64,000 nucleotides of DNA, from contig SCSM01000027.1 in the NCBI GenBank assembly GCA_004322215.1, positions 124,001 through 188,000 on the forward strand, read 5' to 3'. The DNA comes from Bacteroidota bacterium (GTDB lineage: Bacteria > Bacteroidota > Ignavibacteria > Kapaibacteriales > UBA2268). How positions within the stretch are numbered: position 1 is the stretch's first letter; the number at the start of each line of letters is the position of its first letter. This document shows, piece after piece, positions 34,731 to 42,857 of this stretch. A model generated the notes under the pieces. It searched no databases and was not told where the DNA came from. It worked only from the letters and a program-made list of their open reading frames with translations. Made by a program: the position numbers and the translations under genes.

Positions 34731-37540
34731 TAATTCTTTTCTTTCACTTTTTTTAAATTAATTGCTTCAAGAATTTTACCGGGAGTAATCGGTAAATTAT
34801 AAATTCTGACTCCAATCGCATCAGCAATTGCATTTGCCAATGCTCCGAACACGGGCAGTGTTGCACCTTCGCCGACTTCCTTAGCACCGAATGGTCCTTC
34901 GGGTTCATAACTATCAACTATAGAAGAATCAATATTCGGCATATCGGCGGAAGTAGCAATAATGTAATTATGAAGGTCGGCATTCAACATCTTTCCATTT
35001 TTATCGAATACTTCATCTTCAAACAGAACTTCACCCATTCCCATTACAATAGCACCTTCGACCTGTCCTTCCACTGCCATCGGATTGATTGCAGTGCCGC
35101 AATCGTGTGCATCCCAGAAATTAAGGACTTTCACTTTGCCGGTTTCCATGTCAACATCAACTTCACAGACTGTAGCTGAGTATGAATAAGCCGGTGATGT
35201 TCCAACAGCAGCACCTTTGTATTTTCCACCTAATCCTTCAGGTGGAGAGTAATGTCCTTTGCCGGTTAATGGTCCATTCTTCGAGAAATACGCAGTAGCG
35301 GCGGTTTCCCAAGGAACCGATGCGCCGTGATTATTTCTCACCGATATTATATTATTTTTAGCTACCAAATTTTCAACGTCTGTATTTAATAATTCAGCTG
35401 CGATAGAAAACACTTTCATTCTCACTTCATCACCTGCCATTTTGGAGGCATTGCCACCCATCAAAGTAACACGGCTCGAATAAGCACCGAAACCCAGCGG
35501 AGTAATATCACTGTCAGCAGAAATCACACTGATTCTATCGAATGAAATCCCCATTGCTTCTGCTGCGGCTTGTGCAAGGACAGTATCCGAACCTTGTCCT
35601 ATGTCAGCATCTCCGACAAAAAGGACTGCCTTTGAACCGTCCTCTTCTACTTTAATGGTAGCATTAGAATGTGGGAATTGCGAACGGTAAATCGGATAAC
35701 CTGCACCGGAAACAAATCCACCGCAACCGATTCCGATTCCTCTTCCTATTGGCATTTTACCTTTCTTCCTGTCCCATCCGGATTTCTTGCGAACTAATTC
35801 AAGACATGCTTTGAACTCGCATGAGTGAATATCAAGGTCGTTGCAAGTATGATATTCCGGAGTCATTGCATTTTTTAAACGTATATCTATATGGTCCATC
35901 CCTATTTCATCGGCAATCATCGAAAGCAATGATTCAAATGCAAACCGCGGGAATGGAGTTCCGTGTCCACGCATCGCACCGCAAGGAGGAAGGTTGGTAT
36001 TAACACGATACCCATCATATTTATAGTTAGGAAATTTGTACAGTGTTGCTATCATCGAACCTGCATAATATGTTGATACAATTCCGAAACTTGAATATGC
36101 TCCACCTTCGAGAATAGCTTTCTGTTTAACTGCAGTTATTGTTCCATCCTTTTTCACACCGATTTTCAATGTTATATATTGCTTATGCCTGCCTCTTCCA
36201 TACAAATACATTTCCTCCCTGCTATACCTCATCTTCACCGGTTTGCCTGTTTTCTTAGCAAGAAGGATTGATAGAATTTCAAGATAATTTGTCGCGGCTT
36301 TTGAACCAAATCCACCACCGCAATTAGTCATAATGATTCTGATATTACCGAGAGCCGTATTCAAAATTCTCGAAAGCTGATGATGAACGTAATGAACTAC
36401 CTGGGTTGAAGTATGCAAAGTAACCTTGCCGTGCCTGTCCCATTCAGCGATAGCACAGTGGGGCTCCATAGGATTCTGATAAACCCTGTTTCCGACAAAA
36501 GTAGCTTCCTTTATAAAGTCTGCTTCTGAAAAGCCCTTTTCAATGTCTCCAAAATGATGGTCAACGCGCGTATTAATATTGTTTTCATATTTATCATCAA
36601 ATAATCTTGGCGCACCATCTTTCATTGCTTCAAGAGGGTCAAATACGGCAGGAAGTTGTTCATATTCAACTTTGATGAGTTCAAGTGCTTTGTAGCAAGT
36701 CTCCTCATCAATAGCAGCTACAGCCGCTACAACGTCACCGACATAGCGTACTTTATCTTTTGCAAGAACGTTTTCATCATATCTCGGAGGTGAAGTTCCC
36801 CATGTAATATCTGTAACATCTTTTCCTGTAAGTACTGTTTTTACACCCTGCAAAGCTTCGGCTTTTGAAGTATCAACAGATAAAATCTTTGCGTGAGGAT
36901 AAGGACTATAAAGCAGTTTCCCATAGAGCATATCGGGAAGAACAATATCATCTGTATAAATGGCTCTGCCTGTTGCTTTATTGGGGGCGTCTTTCTTTGG
37001 CAGCCGCTTTCCGACAACTGATAAATCAATAGCAGATTTCTGAGGTGCATATTCAATTTCCTTTGGAGTTCTACCGTTAAGATATTCGACAGCAGTTTCA
37101 ATAGCCTCAACAATTTTTGTGTAGCCAGTACAACGGCACAGGTTACCGCTTATGGCATGTTTTATTTCTTCAGTATTTGGATTCGGATTTTCATCGAGGA
37201 ATGCTTTTGTTCTCATAATCATTCCGGGAGTGCAGTAACCGCATTGTATTCCGCCTTTCTCAACAAATGCTCTTTGCAGGGGATGCATCTCATTCTCATT
37301 AGCAAGACCTTCTATGGTCTGAATATTTTTCCCATCAACTTCCAAAGCAAGTACTAAGCAGGAGTTTACGGCTTTGCCATTCATGATAACCGTGCAGGCA
37401 CCACAGTCTCCCTGCTCACATCCTTTTTTTGTTCCTGTCATTCGCAATTCTTCACGGAGCAAATCCAATAGCGTTGTTCCGGGTTTTACTGCTACTTCGT
37501 AATCCGTTCCGTTTACATTTATGTTTATTATTTGTTTCAT
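34730..37540 (-). CDS. molybdenum hydroxylase, fused [2Fe-2S] and Mo subunit
   Basis: The 936-residue protein belongs to the xanthine dehydrogenase family. Residues 1-155 hold a plant-type [2Fe-2S] cluster (C41, C46, C49, C61) and a second one (QCGYCTPG and CRCTGYTK, ~100-140). The rest is the molybdopterin-binding part (GRAIYTDDI, CGGGFGSKA, GEVDVDMETG-like CEVDVDMETGKVKV) with the conserved glutamate (~891) in GAKEVGEG. The fused order is that of Desulfovibrio aldehyde oxidoreductase, but here a separate FAD subunit lies 11 bases upstream. The setting suggests hydroxylation or dehydroxylation of an aromatic or its CoA ester, or aromatic aldehyde oxidation. The substrate cannot be read from the sequence. 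Confidence 0.85.
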   Translation of the reverse strand: MKQIININVNGTDYEVAVKPGTTLLDLLREELRMTGTKKGCEQGDCGACTVIMNGKAVNSCLVLALEVDGKNIQTIEGLANENEMHPLQRAFVEKGGIQCGYCTPGMIMRTKAFLDENPNPNTEEIKHAISGNLCRCTGYTKIVEAIETAVEYLNGRTPKEIEYAPQKSAIDLSVVGKRLPKKDAPNKATGRAIYTDDIVLPDMLYGKLLYSPYPHAKILSVDTSKAEALQGVKTVLTGKDVTDITWGTSPPRYDENVLAKDKVRYVGDVVAAVAAIDEETCYKALELIKVEYEQLPAVFDPLEAMKDGAPRLFDDKYENNINTRVDHHFGDIEKGFSEADFIKEATFVGNRVYQNPMEPHCAIAEWDRHGKVTLHTSTQVVHYVHHQLSRILNTALGNIRIIMTNCGGGFGSKAATNYLEILSILLAKKTGKPVKMRYSREEMYLYGRGRHKQYITLKIGVKKDGTITAVKQKAILEGGAYSSFGIVSTYYAGSMIATLYKFPNYKYDGYRVNTNLPPCGAMRGHGTPFPRFAFESLLSMIADEIGMDHIDIRLKNAMTPEYHTCNDLDIHSCEFKACLELVRKKSGWDRKKGKMPIGRGIGIGCGGFVSGAGYPIYRSQFPHSNATIKVEEDGSKAVLFVGDADIGQGSDTVLAQAAAEAMGISFDRISVISADSDITPLGFGAYSSRVTLMGGNASKMAGDEVRMKVFSIAAELLNTDVENLVAKNNIISVRNNHGASVPWETAATAYFSKNGPLTGKGHYSPPEGLGGKYKGAAVGTSPAYSYSATVCEVDVDMETGKVKVLNFWDAHDCGTAINPMAVEGQVEGAIVMGMGEVLFEDEVFDKNGKMLNADLHNYIIATSADMPNIDSSIVDSYEPEGPFGAKEVGEGATLPVFGALANAIADAIGVRIYNLPITPGKILEAINLKKVKEKN

Positions 37541-37551
37541 AGCAACAATAA

Positions 37552-38439
37552 TTAATTAACAATTTTTGTTCTTTCAATAGCCAGAGCCAATGCCTGTTTT
37601 GTCAATACTTTTACAAGCTGGCGGCGGTAAGCGGCACTGCCGCGAATATCATCAATCGGTATTGTATCATTTGAAGCTGCAGAAACAACTGATTCGATTA
37701 ACAGGGCATTATTTGTCAGTTCATCAATAGTTTTTCCAAGAGTAAAGTAATTTGCATTTTCGCTGATTACCGGTGTTGGTGCACATGCACCAATTACAAT
37801 ATTAACATTATTACATACTCCTGAAACAAATTCAATCTTTACAGCCACTGAGGCAACAGAAATTGATGAAGCTTCTCTCAATCCGAATTTAACAAATGAA
37901 GCACCGGAAGATTTTTGTAGTTTAGGAACAATAATCCGCGTCATTATTTCATTTTTCTTTATGTCTGTTTTATGATGTGAAATGATAAATTTTCTCAAAG
38001 GAATTATTCTTTTACCTTTGTGCGAAGCTAATTCAACTTGTGAATCATACGCCAACAGGATAGGTGCTGTGTCGGCACAGGATGCACCTGTGCAAAGATT
38101 ACCACCGACTGTACCAGTATTGCGAATTTGCTCCGAACCTATTTTAGATGCAGCTCCCGAGAGAGCAGGAATTTTATTTTTGATTAGTTCTGAATAAACT
38201 AAACCGTTGTGAGTCAGACAGGCACCAATGTAAATATTCTGAGAGTCCTCTTCAATATTTTTTAATCCGGGAATACCAGAAAGAGAAACAAGGTCGTTGA
38301 ATTTTCTTAAACCTTTTTTCACTTCGACAAGCAAATCAGTCCCGCCGGCCAATGGGACAGCATTATAACTATGCTCCAATATTTTGGATGCTTCCTCTAA
38401 AGAAACCGGTTTATGATATTTGAAATCTGATATATACAT
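37552..38439 (-). CDS. molybdenum hydroxylase FAD subunit
   Basis: The 295-residue protein has the CoxM/XdhB FAD fold: LAGGTDLLVEVKKG (~31-44) and TVGGNLCTGASCADTAP (~108-124) are the FAD pyrophosphate motifs, and RGSAAYRRQLV lies in the C-terminal domain. It passes electrons between FAD and the iron-sulfur clusters of the fused subunit downstream. The length is standard and there is no ~40-residue cysteine-rich insertion. That insertion, with an extra [4Fe-4S] cluster, marks 4-hydroxybenzoyl-CoA reductase beta subunits (HcrB), so this is probably not that enzyme. Confidence 0.88.
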   Translation of the reverse strand: MYISDFKYHKPVSLEEASKILEHSYNAVPLAGGTDLLVEVKKGLRKFNDLVSLSGIPGLKNIEEDSQNIYIGACLTHNGLVYSELIKNKIPALSGAASKIGSEQIRNTGTVGGNLCTGASCADTAPILLAYDSQVELASHKGKRIIPLRKFIISHHKTDIKKNEIMTRIIVPKLQKSSGASFVKFGLREASSISVASVAVKIEFVSGVCNNVNIVIGACAPTPVISENANYFTLGKTIDELTNNALLIESVVSAASNDTIPIDDIRGSAAYRRQLVKVLTKQALALAIERTKIVN

Positions 38440-38463
38440 TACATAAATATAATTTTAAATTTA

Positions 38464-38510
38464 GAATTTTTAATTTTCTATATATTTTTTAATGTTTAAT
38501 TTTTAATGTT
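38464..38510. repeat. AT-rich dispersed repeat in a 204-bp gap
   Basis: AGAATTTTTAATTTTCTATA and TTTTTTAATGTTTAATTTTTAATGTT belong to the TTTTCAATnnATTTTTAATG family. The gap (38440-38643) separates kor from the molybdenum hydroxylase genes and probably holds a promoter. Confidence 0.4.
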
Positions 38511-38643
38511 AAAAATATTCCACCAAAATTATCCCTTAATTGTAATTTCACTTTTTGTTTATAAATTTAATATTTTAATACTCTTTTTTTAATTTAAAAT
38601 TGAAAATTATAAATTTATTACACGTATAAATATAAAATAACTC

Positions 38644-39159
38644 TTATATCAAACCCGCTCCCAGTCTGAATGCATTAATATTTGTATCGGCATATTTAGC
38701 CGGTACATATTGCTTAATACTCTTTTCAACTGCTTCGGGATTTATCAATCCTGTTTTTGCATTAAAAAAACCGAGCATTATAATATTAGCAAATAACTTC
38801 TGACCAAATTCTTTAAAGGCAAAGTCTGTAGCAGGAATTGAATGAGACACCGCTTCAAAGGAATTAATATTCACCAGGTCAGAATCAAAAAATAATATCC
38901 CGGTTTTCAATAATGATTTTTTATATTTCTCGAATGCCGGCTGAGAAAAAGCAACAAGAATATCATTGCCGCTTGGTACAAGTTCATATATATAGGAATC
39001 CTGGATAATGACATCACACTTGCATGCACCTCCTCTTGCAGAACTGCCGTAGGATTGTGTCTGAATGGCATTCTTATTGTCAAGAATAGCTGCCCATCCG
39101 TAAATTACCCCGGAAAGAATAATTCCCTGCCCCCCGAATCCTGTGAACCTTATATTCAT
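38644..39159 (-). CDS. korC: 2-oxoacid:ferredoxin oxidoreductase gamma subunit
   Basis: The 171-residue protein has the gamma-subunit opening RFTGFGGQGIILSGVIYGWA and TQSYGSSARGGACKCDVIIQ, typical of KorC/PorC. It overlaps korB by four bases. With KorA, KorB and KorD it forms an enzyme that decarboxylates a 2-oxoacid, usually 2-oxoglutarate, to the acyl-CoA and reduces ferredoxin in the cytoplasm. In Thauera aromatica such an enzyme recharges the ferredoxin used by benzoyl-CoA reductase. Confidence 0.92.
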   Translation of the reverse strand: MNIRFTGFGGQGIILSGVIYGWAAILDNKNAIQTQSYGSSARGGACKCDVIIQDSYIYELVPSGNDILVAFSQPAFEKYKKSLLKTGILFFDSDLVNINSFEAVSHSIPATDFAFKEFGQKLFANIIMLGFFNAKTGLINPEAVEKSIKQYVPAKYADTNINAFRLGAGLI

Positions 39160-39980
39160 GCTATCGCCTCATCAAACTTCATGTTTATTTTTCTGAGCAT
39201 TTCTGTAAACTCGGGTCTGGTTCTTTCTGCAAGTTTTCCTATTATAAGTTTACTATCAATATCATCGCCTTCATATTCGGCTGCCTTGCGAATATCAATC
39301 GAATTATCCCTGAAATCTTTTAGCTGGTCAATTCCTTCACGCATTCCAACCCGTTTGCCATAGCTCGTTGGGCATTGGGAACATATTTCTACAAATGAAA
39401 ATCCTTTATTCTGAATTGCATCCTTCATTGCTTTTTTCAGATGGAAGACATGATAAGTTGTCCATCTTGATACATAAGATGCTCCTGCAGCAGCGACAAG
39501 TTCAGCGATTTTGAACGGTTGTTCCGAATTTCCATAAGGAGTAGTTGATGTTGGGACTGATGATGGAGTTGTTGGACTTACCTGCCCACCCGTCATTCCA
39601 TATATATAATTGTTAACAAGAAACACAGTCAAGCCGATATTTCTGCGTGCTGCATGTATCAGGTGATTCCCACCAATACCTGCCAAATCACCATCACCTG
39701 CAATTACGATAACGTGCTTCTCCGGTTTCATCACTTTTACTCCTGTGGCAAACGCAATTGCTCTCCCATGTGTTGTATGCAAAGTATCTGCTGAAAAATA
39801 TGGTGATGGTATCCATGAAGAGCAGCCAATTCCTGTAACCATAATAATATCATCAGGATTTATTTTCATTTCATCAACCACATGGCAGAAGATATTCAGG
39901 ACAGTACCACAGCCGCAACCTGCGCAAAATTCTGTCGGCAGTATTTCAGTACGAAGATATTTTAGAAGATTATTTTTCAT
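39156..39980 (-). CDS. korB: 2-oxoacid:ferredoxin oxidoreductase beta subunit
   Basis: The 274-residue protein is the thiamine-diphosphate subunit. FCAGCGCGTVLN carries cluster cysteines, GIGCSSWIPSPYF and TTHGRAIAFATGVK are standard KorB blocks, and GDGDLAGIGGNH...NNYIYGMTGGQ is the TPP/Mg motif. The TxGRA segment and length fit 2-oxoglutarate-type KorB. A 104-bp gap with a dispersed repeat separates it from korA. Confidence 0.93.
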   Translation of the reverse strand: MKNNLLKYLRTEILPTEFCAGCGCGTVLNIFCHVVDEMKINPDDIIMVTGIGCSSWIPSPYFSADTLHTTHGRAIAFATGVKVMKPEKHVIVIAGDGDLAGIGGNHLIHAARRNIGLTVFLVNNYIYGMTGGQVSPTTPSSVPTSTTPYGNSEQPFKIAELVAAAGASYVSRWTTYHVFHLKKAMKDAIQNKGFSFVEICSQCPTSYGKRVGMREGIDQLKDFRDNSIDIRKAAEYEGDDIDSKLIIGKLAERTRPEFTEMLRKINMKFDEAIA

Positions 39981-40029
39981 TTATCTCATTTTTCCATTTT
40001 GTCATTCCGTACCTGATACAGAACCCATA

Positions 40030-40064
40030 GTCGTTATCCCATTTGGATGCTGAACCAAGTTCAG
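40030..40064. repeat. dispersed GCTGAACCAAGTTCAGCATGACA repeat between korA and korB
   Basis: GCTGAACCAAGTTCAGC (40049-40065 region) is an inverted repeat followed by ATGACAG. The preceding CATTCCGTACCTGATACAGAA is also typical of these elements. It occupies the only sizeable gap inside the kor operon. Confidence 0.55.
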
Positions 40065-40084
40065 CATGACAGTTTTGAATAAAA

Positions 40085-41236
40085 TTAAATCTTATTTACT
40101 CTACTTTCAATTTCATTTATTATCTCACTAATCGTATGTGGTACACCACCAATTTTGGATATAGAATGTACATCACAACTAACAAACCTCTCTATTTCCC
40201 TCGACATTTGTCCTAAGTTCATTTCAGGGACAAAAATCTTTTTAACTTTTTTCCCGAGTTCTTTGACTATTGAATTTGGAAAGGGCCAAATGGTTATTAA
40301 TCTTAAAAATCCAACTTTATATCCTTTTTCTCTCAGATTAAGGACAGCTCCCATTGAAGGTCTTGCGGATGCACCATAAGAAACTACAAGATAATCCAGT
40401 ACATCGGTAAATTGCAATTCAAATTTTGAAATTTCATTGCGGTTAGACTCGATCTTGTCGTTGAGCCGTCTGATGAGAGTATCATGTGCTTCCTGCGATA
40501 CGACATCACGCATTCCGTTGCTTTTATGTGTTGAGCCGGTAACATGGATTTTATGTCCCTGTCCGAACTCAATCATGGGAGGAATTCTTGTTCCACCGAA
40601 AACATCTGTTTTTACTTTGCTGATATTACGAGGATAAATATTTAATTCACTAATATCAGGAAAAACAACTTTCTCGCGAATATGTCCGACTTCCCCATCA
40701 AGCAGGAATATGACAGGGCTTCTGTATTTTTCGGATAAGTTGAATGCTTCAATCATTAAATCGAAAGATTCCTGCACAGAGCTTGGAGACAGTGCAATCA
40801 TCTCGTGGTCGCCATGTGTTCCCCATCTTGCCTGGAGCATATCACCCTGTGCTCCCATTGTTGCCTGTCCGGTAGAGGGACCCGAACGCTGAACATTAAC
40901 AATCACACAGGGGGTTTCAGTCATACAGCTATAGCCGATATTTTCCTGCATAAGAGAAAAGCCGGGACCAGAGGTAGCAGTCATAGATTTTCCGCCTGAC
41001 CATGCGGCTCCGATTAGAGCCCCCATACTTGCTATTTCGTCTTCCATCTGAATATAATAACCGCCGGATTTAGGTAATTCTCTTGCCATCAGTTCTGCAA
41101 CTTCGGATGCGGGAGTTATAGGATAACCTGCAAAGAAATTACACCCTGCATATAAAGCACCATAAGCCGCCGCCTCATCACCCTGTATGAAACGGGTTTG
41201 GTTTTTCAATTTATTCAGATAGTTTTCCCTTGTCAT
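40085..41236 (-). CDS. korA: 2-oxoacid:ferredoxin oxidoreductase alpha subunit
   Basis: The 383-residue protein has the KorA signatures: GDEAAAYGALYAGCNFFAGY, PITPASEVAELMA, QMEDEIASMGA, MTATSGPGFSLMQENIGY and TETPCVIVNVQRSGPSTG, with GTHGDHEMIALSPSSVQE. This is the pyrimidine/transketolase-like alpha subunit. The match is to 2-oxoglutarate-type enzymes rather than pyruvate or indolepyruvate types. Phenylglyoxylate-type activity cannot be excluded by eye. It follows the small ferredoxin subunit by two bases. Confidence 0.93.
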   Translation of the reverse strand: MTRENYLNKLKNQTRFIQGDEAAAYGALYAGCNFFAGYPITPASEVAELMARELPKSGGYYIQMEDEIASMGALIGAAWSGGKSMTATSGPGFSLMQENIGYSCMTETPCVIVNVQRSGPSTGQATMGAQGDMLQARWGTHGDHEMIALSPSSVQESFDLMIEAFNLSEKYRSPVIFLLDGEVGHIREKVVFPDISELNIYPRNISKVKTDVFGGTRIPPMIEFGQGHKIHVTGSTHKSNGMRDVVSQEAHDTLIRRLNDKIESNRNEISKFELQFTDVLDYLVVSYGASARPSMGAVLNLREKGYKVGFLRLITIWPFPNSIVKELGKKVKKIFVPEMNLGQMSREIERFVSCDVHSISKIGGVPHTISEIINEIESRVNKI

Positions 41237-41238
41237 AT

Positions 41239-41484
41239 TCAGACTGCTTCCTTCACTATTCCCGTTTTATTAATGATTACTGCTAACTCAGGGCATATCA
41301 ACTCACATATCATACAGCCGGTGCATTTATTCATCGAAGCCGGAACCGGCACATAATATCCCCTTGAATTTATTTTACCTGATTTCATAAATACATTCGG
41401 TCTGCAAAGTTCTATACAAATATCACAACCCTTACAAAGTTCATTGTCAATATATATTTCAATTTTGCTTTCTGATTTACCCAT
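41239..41484 (-). CDS. korD: 2-oxoacid:ferredoxin oxidoreductase delta (ferredoxin) subunit
   Basis: The 81-residue protein has two [4Fe-4S] motifs, CKGCDICIELCRP and CTGCMICELICPE, in the layout of KorD/PorD delta subunits. It carries electrons from the TPP site to free ferredoxin. It lies two bases from korA and one base from xdhC, so it is firmly inside the operon. Confidence 0.9.
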   Translation of the reverse strand: MGKSESKIEIYIDNELCKGCDICIELCRPNVFMKSGKINSRGYYVPVPASMNKCTGCMICELICPELAVIINKTGIVKEAV

Positions 41485-41485
41485 A

Positions 41486-42271
41486 TTATTCTTTAATATT
41501 TTCTTTCTCTGCTAATTTATTTTTTTCAAGCACCAATTTGGAAGCAATGCTTATTGCAATTTCATCAGGTCCTTCTGCTTTTATTTCCAGACCAATGGGA
41601 ATATCAATCCTGTCAAATTCGTTATCTGTAACAATTCCACCCAATACAAATTCTTTTCTTATTTCTGATGCTTTTCTTTTACTGCCAATCATTCCGATAT
41701 ACGCAGCATTAGATTTAATACAATTCTCAAGCACTTCACTATCAGTGTCGTGACCCTTAGTTACAATCACAATGAAAGTATTTTCATCAATCTTAAATTG
41801 AGAAAAGAAATCAGTAAATGTAATATTTAATTTTGTGAATCTCCCTTCCAGCCAACCATCAAAAATGTTTTCTCTCTCATCAATAATAATAACATCAAAA
41901 TCGAGATTTTCAGTATATTTTGCTAATGCTTTACCGATGTGTCCTGCACCGAATATATATAATTTATATTGGCTGAATAATGTCTCGATAAAAATATCAA
42001 CTGAGCCGCCGCATTTCATCCCGAGGTCTTTTGTCAGATTATAGCTTATTAAATCAGTTTTCGGTGATTTAATAATTTCCAATGATTTTTCAATAACATC
42101 CTTTTCGAGAGAACCCCCGCCAATTGTTCCGAAGATTTTTGAATCATCCATGACGAGCATCTTGGCGCCGATTTTTCTCGGCACAGATCCCTTAGTCGAA
42201 ACAATAGTGCAAAGCACCGCTTTCTGGCTGCTTTGACGGAGTTCAACTATTTTATCATAGATATTTTCCAT
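41486..42271 (-). CDS. xdhC: XdhC/CoxI family molybdenum cofactor insertion factor
   Basis: The 261-residue protein has the two XdhC domains: TIVSTKGSVPRKIGAKMLV and GTIGGGSLEKDVI near the N-terminus, then a Rossmann domain (YIFGAGHIGKALAKY; YIGMIGSKRKASEI; GLEIKAEGPDEIAISI). XdhC proteins bind and sulfurate the molybdenum cofactor before it is put into xanthine dehydrogenase-type enzymes. Its target here is almost certainly the hydroxylase at 34730-38439, although the kor genes lie between. Confidence 0.92.
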   Translation of the reverse strand: MENIYDKIVELRQSSQKAVLCTIVSTKGSVPRKIGAKMLVMDDSKIFGTIGGGSLEKDVIEKSLEIIKSPKTDLISYNLTKDLGMKCGGSVDIFIETLFSQYKLYIFGAGHIGKALAKYTENLDFDVIIIDERENIFDGWLEGRFTKLNITFTDFFSQFKIDENTFIVIVTKGHDTDSEVLENCIKSNAAYIGMIGSKRKASEIRKEFVLGGIVTDNEFDRIDIPIGLEIKAEGPDEIAISIASKLVLEKNKLAEKENIKE

Positions 42272-42277
42272 CGCACA

Positions 42278-42856
42278 TCAATTAAAATATTTCTGATATT
42301 CTTCCGGCGTATTAATGTTAATTAAAATTGATTCGTCGTCAATTTCAACTTTTTTATCCGGAAATTCACTTACAATATCCCTGAAATTAAGATTTAACTC
42401 TTTTTTTTCAGAAATACTTTTTATGACATCCTTTCCTAAGAGAACAGGATGTCCACCCTGCTCATTAAACACCGGAATTGTGCTTCCTTCAACAATTCTT
42501 TTAAAGTATAATTTTCTGAGAATAACTTCATTGACAAAAGGATTATCAATATTCTGTATATAACAAAATTCACAATTCCGAATTTTTTCAATACCCAATT
42601 TTATGGAATAAAATCTTTCGTAATCCAAATGCTCATTCACTACAACCGAAACATTTCCATTTAAATTCAATTTGGAATTTATATTATTATTTCCAACGAC
42701 AACGATATTATTGATTCCAAAATCCATGTATTCATCAATAATTTTATCAATAAACCTAAAATTTGAATTATACCTGAGAAACGGCTTCGGCACATTCATC
42801 CTACTCGATTCGCCTGCAGCCAAAATCACCACACCAAAATTCTTCAATTCCAACAT
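42278..42856 (-). CDS. MobA/MocA-like nucleotidyltransferase
   Basis: The 192-residue protein has the NTP-transferase opening VVILAAGESSRMNVPKPFL and the metal-binding QNIDNPFVNE, with GGHPVLLG, as in MocA-type enzymes. MocA attaches CMP to molybdopterin to make the dinucleotide form of the cofactor. Next to XdhC, it most likely matures the cofactor of the molybdenum hydroxylase. The KPFL in place of the common GxxK-Q motif and low overall similarity leave the exact nucleotide open. Confidence 0.85.
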   Translation of the reverse strand: MLELKNFGVVILAAGESSRMNVPKPFLRYNSNFRFIDKIIDEYMDFGINNIVVVGNNNINSKLNLNGNVSVVVNEHLDYERFYSIKLGIEKIRNCEFCYIQNIDNPFVNEVILRKLYFKRIVEGSTIPVFNEQGGHPVLLGKDVIKSISEKKELNLNFRDIVSEFPDKKVEIDDESILININTPEEYQKYFN

Positions 42857-42857
42857 A

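Noticed and set aside
34730-38439. Annotation as 4-hydroxybenzoyl-CoA reductase (HcrABC)
   Set aside because: The FAD subunit lacks the extra cysteine-rich insertion of HcrB, and the iron-sulfur and Mo subunits are fused, so a narrower name is not supported.
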